A DNA stretch of 14,842 nucleotides from CAZGAH01 sp964523295 (lineage in GTDB: Bacteria; Desulfobacterota; Desulfovibrionia; Desulfovibrionales; Desulfovibrionaceae): the NCBI GenBank assembly GCA_964523295.1, contig CAZGAH010000100.1, forward strand, positions 1-14,842. The letters run 5' to 3'. Each line of letters opens with the position of its first letter. The stretch's first letter is position 1. The translations under genes were made by a program, and so were the position numbers. Below, one piece after another: positions 1 through 7,550 of this stretch. The notes beneath the pieces are model-generated. The model made no database searches, was not told where the DNA came from, and saw only the letters and a list, made by a program, of their open reading frames with translations.

Positions 1-55
1 GGGGTGGGTCAATTCTTCGTGTCGCGAAAGGGTTAATTCCTGGTGTCGCTTGACA
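1..55. mobile_element. Probable end of an IS21-type insertion sequence
   Basis: Two imperfect copies of a motif of about 19 bases lie in the same orientation, at 7-25 (GGTCAATTCTTCGTGTCGC) and 32-50 (GGTTAATTCCTGGTGTCGC). The second copy runs on to TTGACA, ending at 55. Multiple copies of a roughly 20-bp subterminal repeat and a terminus ending in CA are typical of IS21-family ends. The body of the element would lie outside the window to the left. Directly after this end comes transposase-like sequence of another family, so this element may have inserted into the older one. The family assignment is from memory of end sequences, with no transposase gene to support it. Confidence 0.4.
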
Positions 56-431
56 CAAGGCTTATGTTGAGTCGCATAGTGACTGGTTGCTGGATGTATT
101 ATCGATTATTGCCCGTGCGTTGATAGATGTAAAAGTCAGTAATATGACAGGAGCTGCTCGTTTCGGACGCGTCAATGAGTGTATTACGTATCGTAACGGC
201 TATCGTCGGCGTCAGTGGACAATGCGCGTAGGGGACATTGACGTGTATATCCCGAAGCTACGCGAGGGGGCATAGTTACCATTATTTCTCGAGCCGCGAC
301 GGCGCGTCGAAAGTGCGCTCATCGACGCCATCCAGGACGCCTGCGTGCAAGGAGTCTCAACACGGCGAATGGAGCGCCTTTGCCGGCAGAGAAATTATTT
401 GGAACTGATTTCTTTTTCTAAGTCGCCATGA
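54..431 (+). pseudogene. IS256-family (mutator type) transposase fragment, broken
   Basis: The plus-strand frame encodes a recognisable N-terminal part of an IS256-family transposase. It has the landmarks YRNGYRRRQW, MRVGDIDVYIPKLREG and, further on, LFLEPRRRVESALIDAIQDA and GVSTRRMERL. These match the conserved run in this family of RNGYR, then IPKLREGSYFP, then LEPRRR, then GVSTRR. The frame is interrupted by an in-frame TAG at 273-275, where the family usually has Tyr in GSYF. Translation then continues in the same frame with clear homology, so this is a nonsense mutation and not a frameshift. Homology stops at about 380, and the DDE catalytic core is absent. An upstream in-frame stop at 51-53 coincides with the IS21-like end. 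It is a dead remnant with no expected product. Confidence 0.8.
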
Positions 432-446
432 TCGGGGGACACCCTG

Positions 447-456
447 NNNNNNNNNN
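447..456. other. Assembly gap (10 Ns)
   Basis: Ten consecutive Ns. The bases on both sides are similar (a CACCCTG-like end before, ACCCTG after), which suggests the assembler joined contigs across a short repeat. The true distance between the IS remnant and the sequence after it is therefore unknown, and the join itself may be wrong. Confidence 0.95.
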
Positions 457-815
457 ACCCTGATGCATGAAACGGCCTTATCCTGATCATTCCGCAGTCC
501 TAAAAACTCCCACTTGACAGGGCGGGGAATTTTGTTTCCTGGCAGAGAGACGTGTGCTGCTTACGTTGTGCTTTCCGAACCCGTGCCGGCGTCGTCTTCG
601 ATCATACCTATGAGCACGGTCCGCAGGACTCCGTCTCCGCCCGTTCGGGCACGGCGCGTCGGCTTCTTGCCCCGTGCCGCGCTGGAGAGGGCTTCCCTCG
701 CCTGCGCGTCGTCAGGCCCGCGGAGTAGTCGGGCGCGTGAAACCGGGGGATGGAGCGGGCGCTCTGTCCCGAAATCCTCTGTTCGTTGACGACATACGTG
801 CGTCCCGGCTGGATG
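457..815. other. Unassigned intergenic stretch
   Basis: No open frame here has a recognisable product, a convincing ribosome binding site or a family resemblance on either strand. The sequence is GC-rich, and stop-free frames arise by chance. A small perfect inverted repeat, GCCCG-TT-CGGGC, sits at 639-650. It has no T tract, so it is a weak terminator candidate at best. This stretch lies downstream of the minus-strand acetyltransferase gene, and no clear terminator for that gene is visible. Confidence 0.5.
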
Positions 816-1349
816 TCAGAAGCGCGCCGGGGGCGAGGGATCCGCGGAAGGGGCCGTTGGCAGCGAGGCCCGGGCGTCGGCCAGAAGCAGCATCAGGGTC
901 AGGGGTTGCAAGGGCGAAGGCCGGAAACCGGCCCGGACGTACCATTGCGCGGCACGCTCATGCATGGCGTGGATCAGCAGAGCCCGGATGCCGGCAATCT
1001 CCGCGGCCTGTAGCGTCCGGCGAACGGCGTCGGCCAGGAGGTCCAGCCCCAGCCCCCGGCCCTGCCAGGTCCGGTCTACGGCCAACCGACCGAGGACCAT
1101 GACCGGAATCGGGTCCGGCATGTTGCGACGGATTCGACCCGGGGCCTCGGCCACGGACACCCCGCCGGTCGCCAGCGCGTAATAGCCGACCACGAGCCTC
1201 CCGTCGGCCAGGACCCGGGTCCGCGTTGCACCCCGTTCCTGGTTGGGCAGTACACGCCGCCTCAGCCAGTCGTCGAGCGCCGGTTCCCCGCACTGAAAGG
1301 TATCCAGCTCGTACCCGGGGCCGAGCGGCGCCGGCGGCGCCAGTTTCAT
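816..1349 (-). CDS. GNAT acetyltransferase toxin, TacT-like
   Basis: The 177-residue protein is a small stand-alone GNAT acetyltransferase. Motif A is seen as VMVLGRLAVDRTWQGRGLG (about residues 83-101), with the acetyl-CoA pyrophosphate loop QGRGLG at 96-101. Near the C-terminus AQWYVRAGF places Tyr137 where TacT-type toxins carry the catalytic tyrosine. Characterised relatives (TacT, AtaT, ItaT) acetylate the amino group of aminoacyl-tRNAs and stop translation. The amino acid target here cannot be read from sequence. The ATG overlaps the stop of the upstream DUF1778 gene by four bases (ATGA), the usual antitoxin-first order with translational coupling. The last 15 or so residues (Pro/Ala/Ser-rich) extend beyond the usual family end and may be a neutral tail. 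The family and pairing are clear. Toxicity is inferred. Confidence 0.88.
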   Translation of the reverse strand: MKLAPPAPLGPGYELDTFQCGEPALDDWLRRRVLPNQERGATRTRVLADGRLVVGYYALATGGVSVAEAPGRIRRNMPDPIPVMVLGRLAVDRTWQGRGLGLDLLADAVRRTLQAAEIAGIRALLIHAMHERAAQWYVRAGFRPSPLQPLTLMLLLADARASLPTAPSADPSPPARF

Positions 1350-1630
1350 GGCTCCCAGCCGGGTCGGCGCGCCAGTAGCGCTCGCAACCGCTCATCCGGC
1401 TCGCCGGGTCGGTCCAGGGCCTCCTGAAATGCCGCCGCGGCCTCGCCCGAGACCAGGAACAGCCGCTGGTCCAGCAGCGCCTCCTCGGCCGCGCGCGTGG
1501 CGGCCTCGAGAATGAAGTCGGTTCGCGTCTTGTGGGTCAGAGCGGCCGCGCGGTCGATCAGACTGCGTTGCTCGGGCGCCACGCGCACATTGATGTGCGT
1601 GCTGCGCGGTGACGTGATGTTTCCTGCCAT
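1346..1630 (-). CDS. DUF1778 ribbon-helix-helix antitoxin, TacA-like
   Basis: The 94-residue product is the antitoxin partner of the GNAT gene. Residues about 11-45 form a ribbon-helix-helix DNA-binding domain (THINVRVAPEQRSLIDRAAA, followed by a helix with KTRTDFILEAA). The C-terminal part (FLVSGEAAAAFQEALDRPGE) is the segment that in this family wraps around and blocks the acetyltransferase. I chose the ATG at 1630 because GGAGG lies eight bases upstream. The frame stays open to 1666, but that extension has no family resemblance. Members of this family normally repress their own promoter together with the toxin (conditional cooperativity). Repeats in the short promoter region just upstream fit that. 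Confidence 0.9.
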   Translation of the reverse strand: MAGNITSPRSTHINVRVAPEQRSLIDRAAALTHKTRTDFILEAATRAAEEALLDQRLFLVSGEAAAAFQEALDRPGEPDERLRALLARRPGWEP

Positions 1631-1645
1631 ATCCCTTGCCTCCGT

Positions 1646-1682
1646 TACGTCCCTGCATACGTCCATCCCGGGCGTGTGTCAA
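1646..1682 (-). promoter_or_regulatory. Candidate promoter/operator of the DUF1778-GNAT operon
   Basis: On the minus strand a perfect -35 box TTGACA (1677-1682) is followed after 17 bases by TATGCA (1654-1659), a weak -10 box matching only in TAT. Transcription would begin about 16 bases before the antitoxin ATG, with the ribosome binding site in between. On the plus strand TACGTCC occurs twice, 12 bases apart (starting at 1646 and 1658), covering the -10 region. This is the kind of direct repeat a ribbon-helix-helix repressor could bind. The position is persuasive. The -10 match is not. Confidence 0.45.
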
Positions 1683-1711
1683 TACATTGTGCGTACAGGC
1701 GGCTTGTTCTT

Positions 1712-1721
1712 GGGGGGGGGG
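1712..1721. repeat. Homopolymer of ten Gs
   Basis: An uninterrupted G10 tract sits in the gap between the divergent toxin-antitoxin operon and the spermidine-synthase-like gene. It lies about 30 bases beyond the minus-strand -35 box. Such tracts are prone to length change during replication and to sequencing error. Confidence 0.9.
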
Positions 1722-1943
1722 CACGTTCACAAACACAGCGCAGGATAGCCGGCTCGGCCTTGTTGTTGCTCGCATCATCGGCATGACGACGATATCTTGC
1801 GCAGTTGCCTGCGTCCTCGACGGGCATGAATTCCGTCATTGTGCGCACAGTCGTTACGGGGCACGCAAGGCCAGCGAACAGGCCAGTGACAATCATGGCG
1901 ACCAGTCAGCCGGCCACGGACGCGACAGCGCCACTCCTGTTTT

Positions 1944-1965
1944 CTGAGCATACGCGTATGCTCAG
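1944..1965. promoter_or_regulatory. Perfect 22-bp palindrome, candidate operator
   Basis: The sequence is two 11-base arms, CTGAGCATACG and CGTATGCTCAG, with no spacer and no mismatch. It lies about 185 bases upstream of the ATG of the spermidine-synthase-like gene and about 280 bases upstream of the antitoxin gene in the other direction. With no T tract after it, a dimeric regulator site is more likely than a terminator. No regulator can be named. Confidence 0.6.
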
Positions 1966-2148
1966 TCTGACAGCGACCAGGTGACTGCCCGCCTACCCGA
2001 TACCGATGCTGTATTCGATTATGTGTTGCTGAAACCCCGCATTTCCGGCAAGTCCTTGAAGGCCGCCGGGCGAGCGTACAGGTCGGAAACGCGCGCCTCG
2101 GGCGAGCCGCGGCTTTGTCACGCCAAACACTCAGCTTCGGGGGAGATC

Positions 2149-5100
2149 ATGCGCGTACGCACGCTGCTCATCGGCTGTCTCGTTCTCTGTTCGGGCGCCT
2201 GCTCGTTGACCTACCAGGTGGCCTGGCTGCGGGAAATGCGGTTGATCTTCGGCGCCTCGACGCTCGCCTCGGCCACCGTGCTGGCCCTGTTCATGGGCGG
2301 GCTGGGCCTGGGCGGCGCCATTTTGGGCAAACGCGCCGACCGCTCGGCCAATCCGCTCCGACTTTACGCCAACCTTGAATTCGGCATCGCGCTCGCCGCC
2401 TTTGTCAGCCCCTACCTGCTCGACGTCCTGCGTCTGGCGTATATCCACTTCGGCGGCGAAGCCGTTCTGGGGAGCACGCTGGCAACGCTGGTCCGGCTGC
2501 TGCTTGCCGCCTGCGTCATCGTGCTGCCGACCTTTCTCATGGGCGGAACCCTGTCCGCCGTGGCCCGCGCCGCAGAGACCCGCGACGACGCGGGGCGCCG
2601 GATTCTGGCATTCCTGTACGGAATCAACACGCTCGGCGCGGTTGTCGGCGCGGCGGCCTCGACGTTCCTGATGCTCGAGCTTTTCGGCACGCGCGACACC
2701 ATCCTGGTCGCCGTGCTGCTGAACGTGTTGCTGGCGATCTGCGCCCGCTCGCTCGCCCGCACGGGGTCCGCGGAACGCGCCGGCCAGCCTGTTGCCCCGA
2801 CTCCGTCCCTGCCCGCGCATCCGACGTCCGGCCCGGCAGCCCCGCCCGTCCTGGTCTACTGCGCCGCGGCGATTGTAGGGTTCACCTTTTTCTGCATGGA
2901 GCTGGTCTGGTACCGGATGCTCGGCCCCATCCTCGGCGGCACCACCTACAGCTTCGGCCTCATTCTCACGCTGGCGCTGGCCGGCATCGGCCTTGGCGGC
3001 GCCGCGTACAGCCTGCGCGGCCAGTCCCGACCCGCCACGGCCCGGGGCTTCGCCGTGACCTGCGGACTCGAGGCCCTGTTTCTGGCGCTGCCCTTCGCGC
3101 TGGGCGATTATCTCGCCCTTCTGGCCGGCCTGATCGCCCCGCTCGGCAACTGGGGGCTCTCCGGCTCGGTGCTGGGCTGGACCCTGGTCACCGGCGTGGT
3201 CGTCTTCCCGGCCGCCCTTGTCGCCGGGTATCAGTTCCCGCTCCTGATCGCGCTCCTGGGGCAGGGCGCTGCCCAGGTTGGCCGCCATACCGGCCTCACC
3301 TACGCCTGGAACACCGTCGGCGCCATCCTGGGCGCACTGCTCGGCGGGTTCGTGCTGCTGCCCATCTTGACGGCCCCGGGCTGCTGGAAATTCGCGGTCG
3401 TGCTCCTGGCGCTGCTCGGCGCGGCCTTTCTCGTGCGCGCGCAAGCCCCGGGCTCCGGGCTCCGGAACGCGTACGCGCCGGGTGTTCCGCTCGTGCTGGC
3501 CTGTTTGCTGCTCCTGGCCACGGGGCCGACGGACTTCTGGCGCCATAGCGGCATCGGCGCCGGCCGGCTGCGGCTGGCGTCCCTGGAGCACAACGCCATC
3601 GTCAACGCGATGCGGCAATACCGACGCCACGTCACCTGGGAGACCGAAGGCCGGGAGACGAGCGTGGCCATCAACGAGGGTAACGGCCTTGCGTTCGTCA
3701 TCAACGGCAAAACCGACGGGAACGTCAAGAGCGATGCGATCACGCAGGTTTTATTAGGGCTTGTGAGCGCTACGTTGCATCCGCACCCGAAGACGTCGCT
3801 GGTCGTCGGCCTGGGCACCGGCTGCTCTGCCGGCTGGCTGGCCCAAGTGCCGGGTATGGAGCGCGTGGACGTGGCCGAATTCGAGCCGGGCGTGCTCGAG
3901 GTCGCCAGGCGGTGCAGTGCTGCCAACTTCGACGTGCTGGACAATCCCAAGGTCTCCATCGCCATCGCCGACGCGCGGGAGATGCTGCTGACCTCGAAGG
4001 CGAGCTATGACCTCATCGTCTCCGAACCGTCCAATCCCTACCGCGCCGGCATCGCCAGCCTCTATACCCTCGAGTTCTACCGCGCGGCAGCGGGGCTGCT
4101 GCACGAAGACGGCTATTTTTCGCAATGGGTGCAGTCCTACGAAGTGAGCACGGAAACAATCAATACCATCTACGCGACCTTGCAGACCGTCTTCCCCTAT
4201 GTGGAAACCTGGGTGGCCAACCCCGGCGACCTGCTGCTCATTTGCTCAAAAAAGCCCCTCCCGAAGTCGGCCTCCGCCTTGCGTCAGCGGCTTGCGCTGC
4301 ATCCCTTCGACCTGGCCATGGCGGCGATCACCAATGCCACCGATCTCGAGGGCTTTCTCTCCCACTACATCGCCGGCCCGGCCCTGGCCCGCCACGTGGC
4401 GGATACGGTCCGGAAACAAAAGGGAGATCAGCTGAACACCGACGACAAGATGCTCGTCGAATTCGGCTTCGCGAAGAGCCTGGGAAAGCGCGCGGCCTTC
4501 GCGGTCCCGGACGTCGGCCGCCTGGCCCGCAGCATGAACGCCGACCGCCCCGAACTCGTGGACGACGACGTGGACTGGCAACGCCGCGACGCCTCCAAGG
4601 TGGTCAATTTGGGGGCGCAATGGAATGCCGTTCTCTTCGACGGCGAGCAACGGACTGCGATGGACGCGCGGCTGAAGGCCCTCAATCTGCACTACAGCCG
4701 CGACTTCAAGAACGCCCTGCAGCTGTGGAAAGAGCAGCCCGCGGCCCTGGTCACGCCCCTCGAACTCGCTGCCCGGGCCGAGGCGTACGCGGACGCCGGC
4801 GACGCGACGGCGTTACAGTACATCGCCGCGCTCCCCGCGCAGTGGTCTGCCGTCGGCGCGTCCATCAAGGCCCGGCTGCTCCTGCGCCAGGGCGACCCGG
4901 ACGGCACAGTCGCCAGCCTGGAAGCCTTTTTCGCCACACTGCGCAGCGATCCCTGGCCGAACTCTTCGTTCATCGAAAACGCCCTGTCCCTGGCGCAGGA
5001 CATCGGCAAAGCGGACAAGGCCCGCGCGCAGCGCCTCTTCGCCGCGCTGCAAGCACCGTTCGTCGTAAGCCTGAACAACGAAAACCGCTGCAACGCCCTG

Positions 5101-5334
5101 CTCGAACTGTCCCGGACAATCGACCCGGCGCACACGGCGCAGGCGCTGGGACTGTTCGAGCCGCACACGCCCTGGACCAGACCGTTTCTTTCCTTGCGCT
5201 ATCTTACGTATAAAGAGACGGCACCGGAAAGGGCGCCACGGGCGTTACGGGATTTGACTGATTATTTTCGGTATCATGCGGCCACTTTTTCTGAAGCTGT
5301 GCCGGACGTGGCGGAGGGTGCGGTTGGGAAGTAG
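2149..5334 (+). CDS. Fused MFS-like membrane / spermidine-synthase-like protein with a long C-terminal extension
   Basis: The 1061-residue protein combines polytopic membrane segments with a methyltransferase-fold domain of the spermidine synthase family. Residues 1-205 and about 235-455 are strongly hydrophobic. Each set begins with a family-like motif (SGACSLTYQVAWLREM; CMELVWYRMLGPILGG), and a Pro/Ala-rich linker separates them. The synthase-like domain spans about 470-705: SAM-binding loop VVGLGTGCSAG (551-561), acidic VAEFEPG (575-581), IADAREML (606-613) and DLIVSEPSNPY (621-631). True spermidine synthases have a catalytic Asp in the loop that here reads SEPSNPY. Polyamine synthesis is therefore doubtful, and another aminopropyl- or methyltransferase-like role is possible. 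The last 350 residues look helical and alpha-solenoid-like. I chose the ATG at 2149 for its GGGGGAG ribosome binding site and because the family starts there. It stands alone, convergent with the next gene. Confidence 0.85.
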   Translation: MRVRTLLIGCLVLCSGACSLTYQVAWLREMRLIFGASTLASATVLALFMGGLGLGGAILGKRADRSANPLRLYANLEFGIALAAFVSPYLLDVLRLAYIHFGGEAVLGSTLATLVRLLLAACVIVLPTFLMGGTLSAVARAAETRDDAGRRILAFLYGINTLGAVVGAAASTFLMLELFGTRDTILVAVLLNVLLAICARSLARTGSAERAGQPVAPTPSLPAHPTSGPAAPPVLVYCAAAIVGFTFFCMELVWYRMLGPILGGTTYSFGLILTLALAGIGLGGAAYSLRGQSRPATARGFAVTCGLEALFLALPFALGDYLALLAGLIAPLGNWGLSGSVLGWTLVTGVVVFPAALVAGYQFPLLIALLGQGAAQVGRHTGLTYAWNTVGAILGALLGGFVLLPILTAPGCWKFAVVLLALLGAAFLVRAQAPGSGLRNAYAPGVPLVLACLLLLATGPTDFWRHSGIGAGRLRLASLEHNAIVNAMRQYRRHVTWETEGRETSVAINEGNGLAFVINGKTDGNVKSDAITQVLLGLVSATLHPHPKTSLVVGLGTGCSAGWLAQVPGMERVDVAEFEPGVLEVARRCSAANFDVLDNPKVSIAIADAREMLLTSKASYDLIVSEPSNPYRAGIASLYTLEFYRAAAGLLHEDGYFSQWVQSYEVSTETINTIYATLQTVFPYVETWVANPGDLLLICSKKPLPKSASALRQRLALHPFDLAMAAITNATDLEGFLSHYIAGPALARHVADTVRKQKGDQLNTDDKMLVEFGFAKSLGKRAAFAVPDVGRLARSMNADRPELVDDDVDWQRRDASKVVNLGAQWNAVLFDGEQRTAMDARLKALNLHYSRDFKNALQLWKEQPAALVTPLELAARAEAYADAGDATALQYIAALPAQWSAVGASIKARLLLRQGDPDGTVASLEAFFATLRSDPWPNSSFIENALSLAQDIGKADKARAQRLFAALQAPFVVSLNNENRCNALLELSRTIDPAHTAQALGLFEPHTPWTRPFLSLRYLTYKETAPERAPRALRDLTDYFRYHAATFSEAVPDVAEGAVGK

Positions 5335-5381
5335 GGCACGCGACGGAGACGGCATCCGTTGTCGAATGTGCTGCTTGATTG

Positions 5382-5425
5382 AATGCCGGAGATTCGAATC
5401 TCGCTGAAGGCACGGCATTTTATTA
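5382..5425. terminator. Nested inverted repeats between convergent genes, possible terminator
   Basis: Outer arms AATGCCG (5382-5388) and CGGCATT (5413-5419) pair perfectly and enclose a perfect 14-bp palindrome, GAGATTCGAATCTC (5389-5402). TTTATT follows on the plus strand. It lies 47 bases after the stop of the spermidine-synthase-like gene, where a terminator is expected. The large asymmetric interior and the weak T tract keep confidence moderate. The palindrome superficially recalls a tRNA T-arm but does not fold as one. Confidence 0.45.
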
Positions 5426-5491
5426 CAGCCCTCATTGAGAGCGGGCATCATGATTTCGTTCTGAAACCTGACCAGTTGAAACGGGCTACCC

Positions 5492-7123
5492 TTATTTGCA
5501 CTCGCCGACGATCTTCACACGATCCCAATGAACGTGTTTCGAGTCCCGTTTCAGACACAGTCCGAGGCCTTGATGAACGGCAAGGACATAGTTCGTCCTG
5601 ACATAGGCGCTCTCATCCTGGTTGAACCATTTCCAACCCTGAATGTAATCGGGAGACCGTTCGACGAGGCTGTGGCGCAGATCGTATTTATCATGCCCGG
5701 GTACGCCACGCATACCTGCCCAGGCGACGCCGGTATCCAAGGGGAGGCGGGCGACGTAGGGGTCCATCTTTCCCAACGGATCGACACCGTAGCAGGATGC
5801 AAAATAGGGAATGGCACCGGCCCAGAACGCCATGACGGAGGCCCGGGGAGTCAGGACTTCATGCAGGGCAAGACCCGTCCTACCATGGAAGACGTTGTGA
5901 GGAAAAGAAAAAGGCGGAATCTGCAACAATGCCTCTCTCCTGAAGTCCTTGTTCGGGAGCACAAAGACTCCGAAAACGAAAATACAGAAAAAAATAACGG
6001 TCAGCAACAGAGTATTCGCCCTGGGAATTCGCTTCAGAGCGAGCAAGCCGCAGCTGCTTGCCAAAGGGAGGAGAAAAAAGGACGGGGCCATTTGGCGCCA
6101 GTAGGGCCACGGATCTCCGCCGACGAAAATCTGGTAGGCGACGGCAACCAGCGGGACGGATACCAGGCTCAGGTACAGCGATCGTTTGTTCCTTTCTGCG
6201 ATTAACGCGGCGAAAATGGCCAGGGCCAGGGCGATGGAGATGGAGAGCAAATAGGGAGAAATAAACGAGAGTCCGTTGGTCAGCCTCAAGTCCAAGGGAC
6301 GCCCCTGCATTTTGAGAACATAGGTATTTGGGACGAAAGAACCGTAATACAGGAAACGCCAGACAAGATGCGCTGCAATGAGCCCTCCACCAGTCAGAAC
6401 TACCGCTAAAGTCTTTTTTACCAGATGCGCGAAGGTATCAACCTGCAAACTGCGTCTCACGCAAAACAACGCCATGGGAATGAATGGGAGCCATCCGTCA
6501 GGGCGTGTAAAATACGCAACGATGATGCACAGCAACAACGCATTGAGATGCCTGATTTCATTGCCGTTGTGAAAACGTATTGTTGCCAGGACGCCAGCAG
6601 AAAGGGCGCAGCCCAGAAGCGAGACCTCCATGCCTGCCAGGGACCAGAATGCGAGCGGGTAGTAGCCAAGGACGCCTGTTGCAGAGAGAATTCCGGCCAA
6701 ATGCCGCCAGGCAGTAGTTTCTCCCGCGAGTTCTTTCCCGGCCAGAAAGGCAAAACCGGCCGCTCCCAACAACAGCACAAGGCCTGCCAACTGCACCAGC
6801 AACGGGGCTACGTATGGATTGGATATCCATTGCAACGCGGCCATGATGATGGTCCAGAGCGGATTCGTGTAGCCCTCGACGCGCTCGCCAACGTTCCAAA
6901 CCAGGCCATGCCCATGCGCCAGATTAAAAGCATAGCGCATCGAGATCATGGCGTCGTCAAAGAGAACGTAATAACGGTTGCCTGAGGCATCCAACCAGGT
7001 TGCTGCCGATAGAACATGGATTGCCCAGACAGTGAAGCAAGAGAAGACCCCAAACAAGACAAGAGATGGCCGGATTCCCAGCGAACCAATCCGGTGTGAA
7101 TTGCCATTGCCGTTGATCGTCAT
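5492..7123 (-). CDS. GT-C type membrane glycosyltransferase
   Basis: The 543-residue polytopic protein has about ten hydrophobic segments. Just after the first transmembrane helix comes YYVLFDDAMISMRYA, with the Asp56-Asp57 pair where GT-C enzymes carry their catalytic acidic residues in the first periplasmic loop. It is followed by LVWNVGERVEGYTNPLW, a signature shared with AftB-like and related lipid-linked sugar transferases. Such enzymes move a sugar from a polyprenyl-phosphate donor to a glycan or protein on the periplasmic side. I chose the ATG at 7123 (AAAGGG upstream with good spacing). The frame extends to 7375, but that part is AT-rich and unlike the family. GC content is visibly lower than its neighbours, suggesting horizontal gain. 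It lies downstream of two pilin genes, so a pilin-modifying role is possible, but LPS or another surface glycan is equally likely. Confidence 0.75.
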   Translation of the reverse strand: MTINGNGNSHRIGSLGIRPSLVLFGVFSCFTVWAIHVLSAATWLDASGNRYYVLFDDAMISMRYAFNLAHGHGLVWNVGERVEGYTNPLWTIIMAALQWISNPYVAPLLVQLAGLVLLLGAAGFAFLAGKELAGETTAWRHLAGILSATGVLGYYPLAFWSLAGMEVSLLGCALSAGVLATIRFHNGNEIRHLNALLLCIIVAYFTRPDGWLPFIPMALFCVRRSLQVDTFAHLVKKTLAVVLTGGGLIAAHLVWRFLYYGSFVPNTYVLKMQGRPLDLRLTNGLSFISPYLLSISIALALAIFAALIAERNKRSLYLSLVSVPLVAVAYQIFVGGDPWPYWRQMAPSFFLLPLASSCGLLALKRIPRANTLLLTVIFFCIFVFGVFVLPNKDFRREALLQIPPFSFPHNVFHGRTGLALHEVLTPRASVMAFWAGAIPYFASCYGVDPLGKMDPYVARLPLDTGVAWAGMRGVPGHDKYDLRHSLVERSPDYIQGWKWFNQDESAYVRTNYVLAVHQGLGLCLKRDSKHVHWDRVKIVGECK

Positions 7124-7550
7124 GCCTTTCCCTTTGGTCATCCTTTGCTCAAAAGTCAGACTGCAAACATTTTCCCTGCGCAAACAGTTCGGTTCAACAG
7201 AAATAGACATTTTTTTAGGCTGTGAAAAAGTATCTCTGCTCTCATGCAGCGAAAATAATATATCATTAATTAAAGAAGCACTATATTTATTTGTTATAAT
7301 ATTAAAATCAAGCCATGGAAGTACGTTCGACAAAAATCCTCTAAACAAAATCCAAATATTCGAAAAAACAAGCAAGGGCCGTTACTGACGTCACATAACT
7401 GTATTTCAGGTGCTTCTCGCCAGATAAAAAAAGTCCCGCAAGGATACTGGTCCCGCAAAGTTCATCGCCCGTTCGTCAGTGATATATGTTGAAAGAGAAA
7501 AGAAGGAAGATTATCGCGCTTCGGCTATCGGGAAGGTATGTCATGCAGTT
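7124..7550. other. AT-rich intergenic region upstream of the glycosyltransferase
   Basis: Some 430 bases, strongly AT-rich between about 7190 and 7370, without a supported gene. Several TATAAT-like strings occur, but none has a properly spaced -35 box, so I do not name a promoter. GTCCCGCAA occurs twice in direct orientation, 17 bases apart (7433-7441 and 7450-7458). Next to the first copy, on the minus strand, is a tract of seven Ts (7426-7432). The direct repeats cannot pair with each other, so this is not a clear terminator for the pilin genes. Confidence 0.5.

Larger units (their letters stand above)
1683..2148. other. Divergent intergenic region
   Basis: About 465 bases without a gene I can support. 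It holds the G10 tract and the 22-bp palindrome listed separately. The frame of the downstream gene stays open back to a GTG at 1981, but the extra 56 codons show no resemblance to the family. A strong ribosome binding site marks the later ATG. No clean sigma-70 promoter for the plus-strand gene was found. The same heptamer GACAGCG occurs on both sides of the palindrome (1924-1930 and 1969-1975). Confidence 0.5.

Noticed and set aside
514..1102. Plus-strand frames in the 514-1102 region
   Set aside because: Arg/Pro/Ala-rich translations without ribosome binding sites. The right part is antisense to the GNAT toxin gene.
1981..2148. N-terminal extension of the spermidine-synthase-like protein from the GTG at 1981
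   Set aside because: The 56 extra residues look nothing like a membrane protein start, while a strong ribosome binding site and the family-typical beginning are at 2149.
2149..2230. Lipoprotein signal (lipobox-like LCSGAC) at the start of the same protein
   Set aside because: The SGA-x-x-L-x-YQ-x-x-W pattern is the normal first helix of fused membrane/spermidine synthase proteins, and there is no Leu-x-x-Cys in a proper lipobox context followed by a soluble domain.
2131..3630. 499-codon open frame on the minus strand opposite the spermidine-synthase-like gene
   Set aside because: It is Gln/Gly/Arg/Glu-rich low-complexity sequence of the type produced antisense to GC-rich membrane protein genes, with no family resemblance.
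5382..5419. tRNA fragment or attachment site suggested by the T-loop-like TTCGAAT
   Set aside because: The flanking bases do not form the five-pair T stem with a G53-C61 pair, and no acceptor or anticodon arm is present.
7124..7375. Extension of the glycosyltransferase to the ATG at 7375
   Set aside because: The added 84 residues are AT-rich, not family-like, and the ATG at 7123 has a better ribosome binding site.
7415..7460. Rho-independent terminator after the pilin genes (T7 tract with GCGGGAC repeats)
   Set aside because: The two repeats are direct, not inverted, and no stem directly precedes the T tract.
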